A stretch of 64,000 nt of DNA from Rhodospirillaceae bacterium. GTDB taxonomy: Bacteria > Pseudomonadota > Alphaproteobacteria > GCA-2731375. The stretch lies in contig JABJKS010000085.1 in NCBI GenBank assembly GCA_018660265.1, positions 1-64,000 on the forward strand. Direction: 5' to 3'. The position numbers and the translations under genes were made by a program. Within the stretch, counting starts at the first letter, position 1; every line of letters starts with the position of its first letter. Under the pieces are notes generated by a model. It was given only the letters and a program-made list of their open reading frames with translations. It ran no database searches and had not been told where the DNA came from. This document shows positions 48,528 to 57,803 of the stretch, one piece after another.

Positions 48528-48650
48528 GATTGTGATCTCTCTGTGTGCAAAATTAGCTACTGTTTTAGCGCCCTATCTTGGAATTGCCAACGGCGCACCT
48601 TAGATTGTTAGCAACGCAAATTTCCATGACTGGCGAAGGGGAAAACTTCC

Positions 48651-50027
48651 ATGGCTTACGATTTTGACTTATTTGTAATTGGTGCCGGTTCGGGCGGTGT
48701 TCGCGCCTCGCGTATCGCATCAACCCATGGTGCCCGCGTCGCCGTGGCAGAGGAATACCGCTATGGCGGCACCTGCGTTATTCGCGGCTGTGTGCCAAAA
48801 AAGCTGTTCGTCTATGCCTCGCATTTTTCCGAGGATTTTGAGGATGCGGAATCTTTTGGCTGGACGTTAGGCAAGGCGACCTTTGATTGGTCGAAGTTGA
48901 TCGCCAACAAGGACAAGGAAATTGACCGCCTGAATGGCATCTATATCAATTTGTTGGATGGTGCGGGCGTGAAGCGTTACGACGGGCGGGCCCGCCTAAT
49001 CGATGCCCACACAATTGAAGTCGCCGGCGAGACTGTGACGACAGAGAATATTCTCCTCGCCACGGGCGGTACCCCCACCATGCCGGATGTGCCGGGTATC
49101 GAACATGCCATCAGCTCCAACGAAGCCTTTCATCTCGACACCCTGCCCGATCACATCACCATCGTCGGCGGCGGCTATATCGCCGTTGAATTTGCCGGCA
49201 TTTTCAACGGTCTGGGCCGCAACGTCACACAGCTGTATCGGAGTGAGCAGATTTTGCGCGGCTTTGATCGTGACGTGCGGGACCACCTGGCAGGCGAAAT
49301 TCGCAAGAAAGGCATAGACCTGCGCACGGACACCAACGTCACCGCCATTGAGAAAATTGCCGACGGCTATCGCCTCAGCCTGACCAACGGGCAAACCCTG
49401 GATACGGGCCTGATCATGTATGCCACGGGCCGCCATCCCAATAGCGGCGACCTGGGCCTGGAAGCGGTCGGCGTGGAACTGGCCAAGGGCGGCGCGGTGA
49501 AGGTCGATGAATGGTCGCAAACCAATATTCCCAACATTCATGCGGTGGGTGATCTGACCGATCGCATCGCCCTGACGCCGGTGGCGTTGATGGAGGGGCA
49601 TGCCTATGCCGACACGGTATTTGGCAACAACCCGCGACAGCCGAACCACCGGGACGTTCCCGCGGCTGTCTTCAGCCAACCCAGTTGTGGCACCGTTGGT
49701 CTGACTGAGGAACAAGCCCGGGCTGAGATTGGCGATGTGGACATCTATAAGTCCAGCTTTACGCCCATGAAGCACACCCTGACGCCATCGGAAGAAAAAA
49801 CCATGATGAAATTGGTGGTGGATGCCAAAACGGATCGCGTCCTTGGCTGCCATGTGGTCGGGCCCGATGCTGCCGAGATGGTCCAGGGCATCGGCATCGC
49901 CCTGCGGTGCAATGCCACCAAGGCGCAGTTCGATGCCACGGTCGGCATTCACCCTTCAGCAGCAGAAGAACTGGTCACCATGCGCACGAAATGGACCCCG
50001 CCGCCGGAATCTCAGGCAGCGGAATAA
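48651..50027 (+). CDS. gor: glutathione-disulfide reductase
   Basis: 458 aa FAD-dependent pyridine nucleotide-disulfide oxidoreductase. FAD motif VIGAGSGGVRAS, redox-active Cys42 and Cys47 in GGTCVIRGCVPKK, NADPH motif GGGYIAVEFAGIF, and the C-terminal catalytic HPSAAEE. Length and motifs match class I glutathione reductases, including Arg residues in the NADPH loop (YRSEQILRGF). A GAAGGGG ribosome site is present. It is followed by a carboxymuconolactone decarboxylase-like gene 51 bases later. Confidence 0.93.
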   Translation: MAYDFDLFVIGAGSGGVRASRIASTHGARVAVAEEYRYGGTCVIRGCVPKKLFVYASHFSEDFEDAESFGWTLGKATFDWSKLIANKDKEIDRLNGIYINLLDGAGVKRYDGRARLIDAHTIEVAGETVTTENILLATGGTPTMPDVPGIEHAISSNEAFHLDTLPDHITIVGGGYIAVEFAGIFNGLGRNVTQLYRSEQILRGFDRDVRDHLAGEIRKKGIDLRTDTNVTAIEKIADGYRLSLTNGQTLDTGLIMYATGRHPNSGDLGLEAVGVELAKGGAVKVDEWSQTNIPNIHAVGDLTDRIALTPVALMEGHAYADTVFGNNPRQPNHRDVPAAVFSQPSCGTVGLTEEQARAEIGDVDIYKSSFTPMKHTLTPSEEKTMMKLVVDAKTDRVLGCHVVGPDAAEMVQGIGIALRCNATKAQFDATVGIHPSAAEELVTMRTKWTPPPESQAAE

Positions 50028-50078
50028 TTGGCGGAATAAGAACAAAAAGAAACATTCATAGATTAGGAAACGATCACC

Positions 50079-50603
50079 ATGGCACGACTGGATTACGCAA
50101 CCACCGACCACCTGTCCGAGCGGGGCAAAAAGATTATGGAGCGGGTGGGCAACAAGAACATTTTCCGCATGCTGTCCCATTCGGAATCCCACCTGACCAA
50201 CTATTGCCGCCTGGGCAATGTGATCCGCGACCACGGCATTTTAGACGCCTGCCTGCGGGAGCTGGCCATCACCCGTGTCGGCATCCAGCTGGGCGCGGAC
50301 TATGAAGTTATCGCCCATAAAGCCATTGGCCGCCGCGTCGGCATCCCCGAGAACCAGATCGAAGCCCTGGAAGCCGGTTCAGCCTCCGACGCCTTCAACG
50401 AATTGGAAAAAGCCGTCCTCGACTACGCCGACGACCTGGTCGACAACGCCAATCCCGGTGCCGGTGCCTCCGCCACCTTCGACGCTGTAGCCAAGCACCT
50501 GAACGCGGAGGAAATGGTCGAACTGACCATCGCCATCACTTACTACATCATGACCTCAAAATTCCTGCTGACTTTCGGCATTGATCTGGAAGATGCTGGT
50601 TAG
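50079..50603 (+). CDS. carboxymuconolactone decarboxylase family protein
   Basis: 174 aa, all-helical CMD fold. The core signature LRELAITRVGIQLGADYEVIAHKAIGRRVGI is present. The CxxC pair of AhpD-type peroxidase partners is missing, so thiol-disulfide chemistry is unlikely and a decarboxylase or unknown lyase role is more plausible. The gene follows glutathione reductase on the same strand and converges on the ornithine cyclodeaminase-like gene. Confidence 0.82.
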   Translation: MARLDYATTDHLSERGKKIMERVGNKNIFRMLSHSESHLTNYCRLGNVIRDHGILDACLRELAITRVGIQLGADYEVIAHKAIGRRVGIPENQIEALEAGSASDAFNELEKAVLDYADDLVDNANPGAGASATFDAVAKHLNAEEMVELTIAITYYIMTSKFLLTFGIDLEDAG

Positions 50604-50629
50604 GCGGTGATTATACGCGGCGCATCCGT

Positions 50630-51526
50630 CTAACCCTGATACTTTGCCAACACCAAACCGGCGGCGGCGATGTCTTCTATGGCCATGCCGATGCTGTCGA
50701 ATATCGTGGTTGCCTCTGCCGACGGTGCAGCAACGGCGCCATTGATGATCTGGCCGATTTCGCCATGAATGGCGCAGCCGGAACCGCGAATATTGCCGGC
50801 TCCTGACAGGGCACCGTCGCGGCTTTCGACGACGACGACATTGGTCATCGCGTCATCATCCAATTCCCGGCCCTCAGGCGAATTCCAACCCACTGCATTA
50901 ACGTGGGCACCGGGTTTCAACCAGGCACCGGACAGCACCGGCTCAAAGGCGGTAGTGGCGCAGACAACGATGTCGGCACCCTTTACCGCGTCTTCTATGC
51001 CCATGGCTGTGGCACCGTGGGTGTCGGCGAAGGCCTTGGCGTTCGCGGGCGTCCGGCTCCACACCCGCACTTCGTCAAAATCCCGGACCAGGCGCATGGC
51101 TTCCAGGTGGCTTTTCGCCTGCACGCCGCTGCCCAGAATGGCCAGGACACGGGCGTTTGGATCGGCCAGATGGCGCGTCGCCACGGCGGAGACGGCAGCC
51201 GTCCGCATCTCGGTGATCAAGCGACCGTCCATGACCGCCAGGGGTTCGCCGGTGGCAGGATTAAACATGGTGATCAGGGCGTGATGGGTATGCAGACCCA
51301 GATCCGCGTTGCCGGGAAACAGCGTTACCATCTTGATCCCCATGGCATCACCGATGGCAGGCATGGTGAGGAAAAAACCACCCGCCGCTTCCGCATTCAG
51401 GACCGTGCGTTCGGGCTGGATCACCTCGCCCCTGGAAAAGGCTGCGAGGGCTGCAGCCTCCACCTCTATCAGCGCCGCCATATCCAGCAGTTCGGCGATT
51501 TTCGGCTCATCAAGAAATGCAATCAT
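50630..51526 (-). CDS. ornithine cyclodeaminase/mu-crystallin family protein
   Basis: 298 aa from the ATG at 51526 (GGGGA upstream); the open frame extends 24 codons further. The NAD(P)-binding core ARVLAILGSGVQAKSHLEAM and the preceding ITEMRTAAVSAVATRHLA substrate region are diagnostic of the family. Members include ornithine cyclodeaminase, alanine dehydrogenase and ketimine reductases. The substrate cannot be read from the sequence. It stands alone on the - strand, divergent from the methyltransferase at 51767. Confidence 0.88.
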   Translation of the reverse strand: MIAFLDEPKIAELLDMAALIEVEAAALAAFSRGEVIQPERTVLNAEAAGGFFLTMPAIGDAMGIKMVTLFPGNADLGLHTHHALITMFNPATGEPLAVMDGRLITEMRTAAVSAVATRHLADPNARVLAILGSGVQAKSHLEAMRLVRDFDEVRVWSRTPANAKAFADTHGATAMGIEDAVKGADIVVCATTAFEPVLSGAWLKPGAHVNAVGWNSPEGRELDDDAMTNVVVVESRDGALSGAGNIRGSGCAIHGEIGQIINGAVAAPSAEATTIFDSIGMAIEDIAAAGLVLAKYQG

Positions 51527-51622
51527 GGTATCCCCGTCCCGTTTTCGTCCAATTTCCGGTAACACCAACCTACCCGGCCCGAACGGCAGAAGCCACAATG
51601 TTGCCGTTGCGGGCGCATTCGT

Positions 51623-51666
51623 TTAGCGCAACCTGCGTTCATCTAACCGCAGGCAAGTTGCGCTAA
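51623..51666. repeat. two-step inverted repeat in the intergenic region
   Basis: TTAGCGCAAC (51623-51632) pairs perfectly with GTTGCGCTAA (51657-51666), and just inside CTGCG (51633-51637) pairs with CGCAG (51648-51652). It could form a stem of 15 pairs with a small internal bulge. It lies between two divergent genes. Confidence 0.6.
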
Positions 51667-51676
51667 CCCTTTGAAT

Positions 51677-51728
51677 TAGATCAAACTATCAGCCGAAAAA
51701 CGATTCCGTTTCCAGGCCGTTTGATCTA
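51677..51728. promoter_or_regulatory. separated inverted repeat upstream of the methyltransferase
   Basis: TAGATCAAAC at 51677-51686 is the exact reverse complement of GTTTGATCTA at 51719-51728, with 32 bases between. The right copy ends 38 bases before the methyltransferase ATG. Two distant operator half-sites or a large leader hairpin are possible. Confidence 0.45.
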
Positions 51729-51766
51729 GTCTGCCGGCAACACCGATCACCAGGAAGGACTGGCAA

Positions 51767-52417
51767 ATGCCAACGCAGGATGATGATGATCGCCACTGGC
51801 TGAAACAGGGCAGCACCTCAAGCGCCGAAGTGGAGAAGACCTATGACGAATGGGCCGGAAAATATGACCATGATCTGGCGGATTGGGACTATCGCGCCCC
51901 GGCGCAGGCGGCTGAGATGTTGCGGGCGGCGGTGGCGCCAACGGCGGCGATCCTTGATGTCGGCTGCGGCACCGGTCTGACGGGAGCGGCGTTGCGGGCA
52001 GCGGGCTTCACCGGCCCTGTCGATGGCGTTGATCTGTCCCAGGCTTCCCTGGACCTGGCGGCAAAACGAAAGCTTTATCGCGATCTAACCCAGGTCGATT
52101 TACAGACCCTGCCCCTGGCTATCGACGACGATTGCTATGATGCCCTGATCTGCATCGGTGTCATGACCTATGTTTCAAACAGTGTGGAGGTGTTGCAGGA
52201 ATTCACCCGCATGGTTCGGCCCAAAGGCCGGATCATTGTCACCCAGCGGGACGATCTGTTCCAGGAACGGGCCTTCGGCGATACCATCAAGGCCATGGCG
52301 GACGACGGCGTCATCGCGCCGGACTTCACTATTTCCGCCCCACAGCCCTATTTGCCCGACAACCCCGACTTCGGATCAGAGATCAGGGTTATCTATATTG
52401 AGATGACGGTGACCTAG
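51767..52417 (+). CDS. class I SAM-dependent methyltransferase
   Basis: 216 aa. Motif I is ILDVGCGTGLTGAAL with the acidic residue in VDGVDLSQASL, then LPLAIDDDCYDALICIGVMTYV and LQEFTRMVRPKGRIIVTQRDD. The pattern matches small-molecule or Williams-Beuren-type methyltransferases. The N-terminus has a SAEVEKTYDEWAGKYDHDLADWDY motif found in this group. The substrate is unknown. A convergent peroxiredoxin gene lies 40 bases downstream, with a small inverted repeat between. Confidence 0.86.
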   Translation: MPTQDDDDRHWLKQGSTSSAEVEKTYDEWAGKYDHDLADWDYRAPAQAAEMLRAAVAPTAAILDVGCGTGLTGAALRAAGFTGPVDGVDLSQASLDLAAKRKLYRDLTQVDLQTLPLAIDDDCYDALICIGVMTYVSNSVEVLQEFTRMVRPKGRIIVTQRDDLFQERAFGDTIKAMADDGVIAPDFTISAPQPYLPDNPDFGSEIRVIYIEMTVT

Positions 52418-52430
52418 CAAAATTCAGAAG

Positions 52431-52452
52431 GTCATGCGGTATGAGGCATGAC
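52431..52452. terminator. possible bidirectional hairpin between convergent genes
   Basis: GTCATGC (52431-52437) and GCATGAC (52446-52452) form a perfect 7-base stem with an 8-base loop between two convergent genes. No T-run follows on either strand, so terminator strength is doubtful. Confidence 0.35.
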
Positions 52453-52457
52453 GCCGC

Positions 52458-52931
52458 CTAAATTTCCTTGGCTGCCACCAAAACCTTTTCGGCGTGGCCC
52501 TTGACCCGGACCTTACGCCAAACCTGGGCAATCTTACCCTTGGCATCAATCAGAAAGGTGGAGCGTTCGATGCCCATATAGGTGCGACCATAGTTCATCT
52601 TTTCCACCCAGACGCCATATGCCTCACAAATCGCGCCGTCCTCGTCCGCCGCCAGAGTAATGCGCAGATCGTGCTTGTCGGCGAACTTGTCATGTTTGGC
52701 CACACTGTCTTTCGAGACGCCGATGATGGCTATGCCGTTGGCTGAAAACTTGCGCTTCAGTTCGGTAAAGTCCTTGGCCTCGGTGGTGCAGCCCGGCGTG
52801 TCGTCTTTGGGGTAGAAATACAAGACGACCTTTTTGCCCTTTAGCGCCTTCAGAGACACCGTGCCGCCGCCACCGCCGCTTTTACCGCTTGGTGCTTTGA
52901 AGGCCGGCGCCTTGTCGCCAACATCAAGCAT
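52458..52931 (-). CDS. bcp: peroxiredoxin, Bcp/PrxQ type
   Basis: 157 aa. Peroxidatic Cys48 lies in DDTPGCTTEAKDF. The resolving cysteine five residues later found in many Bcp proteins is Ala here, so this is probably a one-cysteine form reduced by an external thiol. A Gly-rich loop (GGGGGT) sits near residue 20. It detoxifies hydroperoxides. Its start overlaps the end of the hydantoinase B gene by eight bases, making it the last gene of that operon. Confidence 0.92.
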   Translation of the reverse strand: MLDVGDKAPAFKAPSGKSGGGGGTVSLKALKGKKVVLYFYPKDDTPGCTTEAKDFTELKRKFSANGIAIIGVSKDSVAKHDKFADKHDLRITLAADEDGAICEAYGVWVEKMNYGRTYMGIERSTFLIDAKGKIAQVWRKVRVKGHAEKVLVAAKEI

Positions 52932-54675
52932 TTAGGGCTCTTCTTTTCTCTGTCGCCGGTACATCCACGACGCCTTGATCATCTAGAACAACGCCGTAAT
53001 GTTCTAACGCCGCCGCTGCTGAGACCATGCCATTACGTACGTCCATGGCAACTTGTTCAGCATCGCGCTTTAAGGGATTGCCATAGCCGCCGCCACCGGG
53101 CATTTCCAGATGCAGGCGATCACCACGGGGTATCGTTTGCGTACCCTTGTTGCGCAAAATCTCGCCGGACGTAAGCTCCACCCGGCCGGTAAATCCGTCC
53201 AGTCCCCCTTCCCGTCCGCGGGGTGCATGATGGACCCGGTCGAACGCCGCCGCGATGGCAAAGGGCGCATTCTCGGAGGAGGCGATTTCCATTATCTGGC
53301 CCGTGCCGCCGCGAAATTCTCCGGCACCGCCAGAATCCATGCGGTAGTCCTTGCGCCAGACAATGATCGGCGCAATGGATTCGTTGATCTCCACCGGCGT
53401 GTTGCGTACGCCCGACGGAAAGGCCGTGGCGGACAGGCCATCCTTAAGAGGCCGCGCGCCCGTCCCGCCCGTGTGGAATAAACCAACGGCAAATGGCGTG
53501 GCATCACCAAATTCTGCATCAGGCACCAGACCATGTCCCCCCATAAGGGCCGGGTTCCACAGGCATGAAGTGCCTTCCGCAGGTGCCTTATCGGGCATCG
53601 CCTGATGTAGCGCCCCCATCACCACATCGGGCAGCATCTGCCCGGTGATATGGCGGGCTGCGACGGCACAGGGATGCGGCGCGTTCAGGATCGTGCCTTC
53701 AGGGGCGGTCACTTTCACCGCAGCTAAAGAACCCGCATTATTAGGCACGGTCGAGCCGACGAGGCATCGCACCCCGAAGGAGGCATAGGCCTGGGTATAA
53801 GTGATGGGCACGTTGATACCCTTGTTGGAAACCCCGGTAGAACCGGCGAAATCCACATAGATGCCATCATCGGCAATGGTCAGTGCCGCGACTAAATCCA
53901 ACGGTTTATCATAACCGTCCACCCGCATTGAATTGTGATAGGTGCCCTTTGGCAATTTGGCGATTTCATCCAGCATGGCCTGGTGGGAATGCTCCACCAT
54001 GTATTGGCCCAGCTCATCCAGCTGGTCCAGGTCGAATTCATCCATCATCTCAACCAACCGGCGGCAACCGATATCGTTGCAGGCCATCAGGGAATACAAA
54101 TCCCCCACCACCTGGACCGGCTCCCGCACATTGGCGCGAACGATCTCTAAAATCGCCTCATCCATGGTCCCTGCTTTGGCCAGCGGCAGAATGGGCATAT
54201 AGAGCCCCTCGTCATAGACTTGCCGGCCATCGGCCCCAAAGCCGACGCCCCCCACATCCACCACATGGGTGGTCGAGGCGAACAGGCCGATACATTCACC
54301 ACGATAAAACGTCGGCGTAACCATGGTGAAATCATGCAAATGCCCGGTCCCCAGCCAGGGGTCGTTGGTAAAGTAGACATCGCCGGGGCTCATGGTTTTA
54401 GCAGGATACTTATCCAGGAAAAAACCCACTGAAGCCGCCATGGCATTAACATGCCCCGGCGTTCCGGTGATAGCCTGGGCCAGCATGCGGCCCTGGGTAT
54501 CAAAGACACCTGCGGATAGATCTCCTGCCTCACGGGCTGAGGTTGAAAACGCGGTGCGGATCAGGGTCTGGGCCTGTTCCTCCACAATCGCGATCAGGCG
54601 GTTCCACATGATCTGGTTTTGGATTTCCAATAATGCGGAATTTTGGGCGGAATTTTGGGCGGAATTCTTACTCAT
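52924..54675 (-). CDS. hydantoinase B / oxoprolinase family subunit
   Basis: 583 aa, HyuB-type subunit. Motifs include DLSAGVFDTQGRMLAQAITGTPGHVNAM, PGDVYFTNDPWLGTGHLHDFTMV and a C-terminal RGGTGQIMEIASSENAPFAIAAAFDRV. With HyuA it forms ATP-dependent hydantoinase, N-methylhydantoinase, 5-oxoprolinase or acetone-carboxylase-like complexes. The ATG overlaps the HyuA stop (ATGA). The N-terminus carries a QNSAQNSA local repeat. Confidence 0.93.
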   Translation of the reverse strand: MSKNSAQNSAQNSALLEIQNQIMWNRLIAIVEEQAQTLIRTAFSTSAREAGDLSAGVFDTQGRMLAQAITGTPGHVNAMAASVGFFLDKYPAKTMSPGDVYFTNDPWLGTGHLHDFTMVTPTFYRGECIGLFASTTHVVDVGGVGFGADGRQVYDEGLYMPILPLAKAGTMDEAILEIVRANVREPVQVVGDLYSLMACNDIGCRRLVEMMDEFDLDQLDELGQYMVEHSHQAMLDEIAKLPKGTYHNSMRVDGYDKPLDLVAALTIADDGIYVDFAGSTGVSNKGINVPITYTQAYASFGVRCLVGSTVPNNAGSLAAVKVTAPEGTILNAPHPCAVAARHITGQMLPDVVMGALHQAMPDKAPAEGTSCLWNPALMGGHGLVPDAEFGDATPFAVGLFHTGGTGARPLKDGLSATAFPSGVRNTPVEINESIAPIIVWRKDYRMDSGGAGEFRGGTGQIMEIASSENAPFAIAAAFDRVHHAPRGREGGLDGFTGRVELTSGEILRNKGTQTIPRGDRLHLEMPGGGGYGNPLKRDAEQVAMDVRNGMVSAAAALEHYGVVLDDQGVVDVPATEKRRALNA

Positions 54676-56759
54676 GCGGCGTCTCCTACCTTGCGTGTGA
54701 TCTCTATATGGCCGGCAGCGTCAATCCTGGCCTGAAAATGGCCGGTAACCGCCGTCGTCGTCTGATCCTCGGCTATAATGGCGGGGCCTTGTACAGTCAT
54801 GCCCGGCGTCAGATCATCCCGTTGATAAACCGGTGCCATGACAAAATCCGTCAGGTCCGCATCAAACAGTTTTCGTTCGCCGCTGGCACTGGCTGCAGCT
54901 GCCTCCGGGATGTCCGTTTGCCTGGGCGGCGGTGGTGCGATGGTCGATACGGACAAGGCCCAGGTCAGAATTTCAACTTCCATGGATGCAATTTCCCGCC
55001 CGAACAATGCTTCATAGGCTTCGTCATAAGCCGCCCGCAGCACTGCGCCATCGGCTTCCACCAAGGCACGGGCGGGCACCTCAACCACGATCTCGTGGCC
55101 CTGACCGATATAGCGCATGTAGGCGATACGGCGTTCCTCCAGCGCCGCCCCCGGCGCGCCGGAGGCTACAATCGCCTGGGCCTCATCATGCATTTCCGTG
55201 AACATCTTGTTTAAACCCTCAGGCTCAAAATGCGCCAATCGGCTATAGCGACTGCGCACCACGTCATAAGACACCGGCGCTGCCAGGAAGCCGATGGCGG
55301 ACCCGACGCCTGCGCCAGTGGGAATAATCACCCGGTCCATGCCAAGTTTCTCCGCCATGCGGCAGGCATGCAGAGGGGCCGCGCCGCCAAAGGCGATCAA
55401 GGTACGCGCCGCCAGTTCCTTGCCCTGTTCCACCGCATGGACACGGGCGGCATTGGACATGTTTTCTTCCACCATCTCGGACACCGCAAAGGCGGCGAGC
55501 GGTCCGTCCAGGTTCAATTTCTGTGCGATGGCCTTATCCAGGGCAGCTTGTGATAGTTCCGGCGAGAGCTGTACCGAACCACCCGCAAAACCATCCGGTG
55601 AGATCCGGCCCAGGGCCACATCCGCATCCGTGACCGTGGCACCCGTGCCGCCCTGGCCATAGCAGGCCGGACCGGGTTCTGAGCCGGCACTTTCCGGCCC
55701 CACCTGAATACGGCCCAGATTATCGACCTGGGCGATAGAGCCGCCACCCGCGCCAATCTCCACCATCTCGATCACCGGGATGCGCAGGGGCAGGCCGCTG
55801 CCTTTAGTAAAGCGGTATTGCCGATCAACCTCAAAGGTGCGGGAGGTTTGCGGCCGACCTTCATCGATCAAACAGATTTTTGCCGTGGTGCCACCCATGT
55901 CATAGGACAGCACTTTATCCAAACCGCACTCCAGCGCTATACGTCCCGCCAATATTGCACCGCCCGCCGGCCCGCTTTCGACCAACCGGATTGGATGACG
56001 CCGGGCGGTTTCAACCGTTGTCAGCCCGCCCCCCGATGTCATCATGAACAGCGGGCACTGCGCGCCCTCCGCCCGCAATCGTGCATCCAAATCTGCCAGG
56101 TACGAGGCCATCAAAGGCTGTACGTAGGCATTAGCACAGGCGGTCGAGGTACGCTCATATTCACGAATTTCCGGGCAAACCTCGCTCGACAAAGTGATCC
56201 ACAATTCGGGCAATTCGGCCTGCAAAATTTCAGCGACGCGCCGCTCATGTTTATCATTTGCATAGGCGTGGATCAGGGTGATGGCGACGCTTTCGATCTG
56301 TTGTTCCCTAAGTATGGGGACAAGGGCACGGACATCGTCCTCCACCAATGGCAGCAGAATTTCTCCCGTGGCGTTGCAACGTTCCCGCACGGGCAAACGC
56401 AGATACCGGGGCACCAAGGGCGCGGGCTTTTCAATATTGATGTCGTATTGATCAAAGCGATGCTCGTACCCCATCTCAACTGCATCGCGGAAACCATCAG
56501 TTGCGATCAGGGCCGTGTGCGCGCCTTTACGTTCGATGATCGTGTTGGTAGCCAGGGTGGTGCCGTGAACGATGAAAGCAAGATCAGCAGCGGTGATGCC
56601 CGCCTCCGGCAGCACGGCACGAACACCGGCCATGACGCCTTCCTCAGGCGCCTGGGGGGTGGTCAAAACCTTATTCGTAAACATCCTGCCACCCACATCA
56701 AGGGCAACATCGGTAAAGGTACCGCCAATATCGACGGACAAACGGGCTGTATCAGACAT
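54672..56759 (-). CDS. hydantoinase A / oxoprolinase family subunit (ATPase)
   Basis: 695 aa, HyuA-type subunit with the acetate-kinase/Hsp70-like fold. Motifs are VDIGGTFTDVAL (phosphate 1), VHGTTLATNTIIERKGAHTALIATDGF, and YDMGGTTAKICLIDEGRP (phosphate 2). It couples ATP hydrolysis to ring opening by HyuB. It sits in a five-gene - strand operon after an LLM oxidoreductase and a FAD amine oxidase. The exact ring substrate (hydantoin, N-methylhydantoin or oxoproline) is not decided by sequence; the amine oxidase points toward a methylated cyclic ureide. Confidence 0.93.
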   Translation of the reverse strand: MSDTARLSVDIGGTFTDVALDVGGRMFTNKVLTTPQAPEEGVMAGVRAVLPEAGITAADLAFIVHGTTLATNTIIERKGAHTALIATDGFRDAVEMGYEHRFDQYDINIEKPAPLVPRYLRLPVRERCNATGEILLPLVEDDVRALVPILREQQIESVAITLIHAYANDKHERRVAEILQAELPELWITLSSEVCPEIREYERTSTACANAYVQPLMASYLADLDARLRAEGAQCPLFMMTSGGGLTTVETARRHPIRLVESGPAGGAILAGRIALECGLDKVLSYDMGGTTAKICLIDEGRPQTSRTFEVDRQYRFTKGSGLPLRIPVIEMVEIGAGGGSIAQVDNLGRIQVGPESAGSEPGPACYGQGGTGATVTDADVALGRISPDGFAGGSVQLSPELSQAALDKAIAQKLNLDGPLAAFAVSEMVEENMSNAARVHAVEQGKELAARTLIAFGGAAPLHACRMAEKLGMDRVIIPTGAGVGSAIGFLAAPVSYDVVRSRYSRLAHFEPEGLNKMFTEMHDEAQAIVASGAPGAALEERRIAYMRYIGQGHEIVVEVPARALVEADGAVLRAAYDEAYEALFGREIASMEVEILTWALSVSTIAPPPPRQTDIPEAAAASASGERKLFDADLTDFVMAPVYQRDDLTPGMTVQGPAIIAEDQTTTAVTGHFQARIDAAGHIEITRKVGDAA

Positions 56760-56774
56760 TCAAATTCTTTCGGT

Positions 56775-57773
56775 CTAGCGAGGGAAATTTTCCGGCGTGA
56801 AGGCTTCGAATGTGCGTTGGACATCCTCCGCTGCCGCTGGCAAGGGTGCAATAATATGGGTATGGATACCGGTTTCACCGGCCCAACGGATGCGTTCACG
56901 ACATTCATCCGCAGTTCCGATGACGGCAATTTCATTGGCCAGGTCAAACGATAGGGCGCCCATGGTTTTTTCCCGGTCCCGTTCCGCCCAACCTTCGGAG
57001 ATTGTCTCGGCCACGTCCGCATAGCCGGCCCAGGCGAGGAAGTCGTTGTAGACCGGGGTTGCATAATAGGGTGCCATGCGGGCGCGAAACGCCTCCACCG
57101 CCGCTTCCTTGTCGTCGGTCACCAGAACAAGATAACGGTTTACGACCTCCACCTCATTCGGATCCTTGCCGGCGCGTTCAGCGCCGATGTGGACATGTTC
57201 GATCATCTTCGGCAGGGCCTCCTTGGGCCACATATTGAAGATCACGCCGTCGCCAATTTCCGCCGCCATCTCGATCATCTTGGGGCGCAGGGCGGCCAGA
57301 TAAATCGGCACCTCCTCCTCCAAAGGTGCCTGGCTGTAGCCCTTGGAATAAAGTGTTGAGAGATCAAAGTTGGATTTTTCCCCCGCCAGCATGGAGCGGA
57401 CCATGATCGTGGTCTCCTTCACCCGGGTCAGGGGCTTTTTCATGGGCACGCCATGCCATTGATCCATGATGGTCTGGGACGAGGACCCCAGACCCAGCAC
57501 CACGCGACCGGGCATCAACTGGCCCAGGGTATTGGCGGTCGCGGCCAGCACCGCAGGCGTACGGCTATAGACGGGGACAACGGCAATACCAAGGCGCAGG
57601 GTCGGGGCGTGTGCGGCCAGCGCGGCCATCATGGTCAGGCTGTCGGGCGGTCCTGAATCCGACATCCAGCCATCTTCATAGCCGTTCGCCTCGGCCCATT
57701 TGACCAGGTCAATGGTATCCTGAAGCTTGGGCCCGGCAGGAATGGTGACGGCAATACGTTGACGCGGTGGCAT
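56775..57773 (-). CDS. LLM-class flavin-dependent oxidoreductase
   Basis: 332 aa. It opens with MPPRQRIAVTIPAGPKLQDTID and has the family pattern TLRLGIAVVPVYSRTPAVLAATANTL, LMPGRVVLGLGSSSQT and IYLAALRPKMIEMAAEIGDGVIFNMW, typical of F420- or FMN-dependent LLM enzymes. A GAGGAAA ribosome site precedes the ATG. It lies between the FAD oxidase and HyuA genes, 30 bases after the first and 15 bases before the second, so it belongs to that operon. The substrate is unknown. Confidence 0.88.
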   Translation of the reverse strand: MPPRQRIAVTIPAGPKLQDTIDLVKWAEANGYEDGWMSDSGPPDSLTMMAALAAHAPTLRLGIAVVPVYSRTPAVLAATANTLGQLMPGRVVLGLGSSSQTIMDQWHGVPMKKPLTRVKETTIMVRSMLAGEKSNFDLSTLYSKGYSQAPLEEEVPIYLAALRPKMIEMAAEIGDGVIFNMWPKEALPKMIEHVHIGAERAGKDPNEVEVVNRYLVLVTDDKEAAVEAFRARMAPYYATPVYNDFLAWAGYADVAETISEGWAERDREKTMGALSFDLANEIAVIGTADECRERIRWAGETGIHTHIIAPLPAAAEDVQRTFEAFTPENFPR

Positions 57774-57803
57774 TTAGTTTCCTCAATTTCCGAGATGACA
57801 AGT

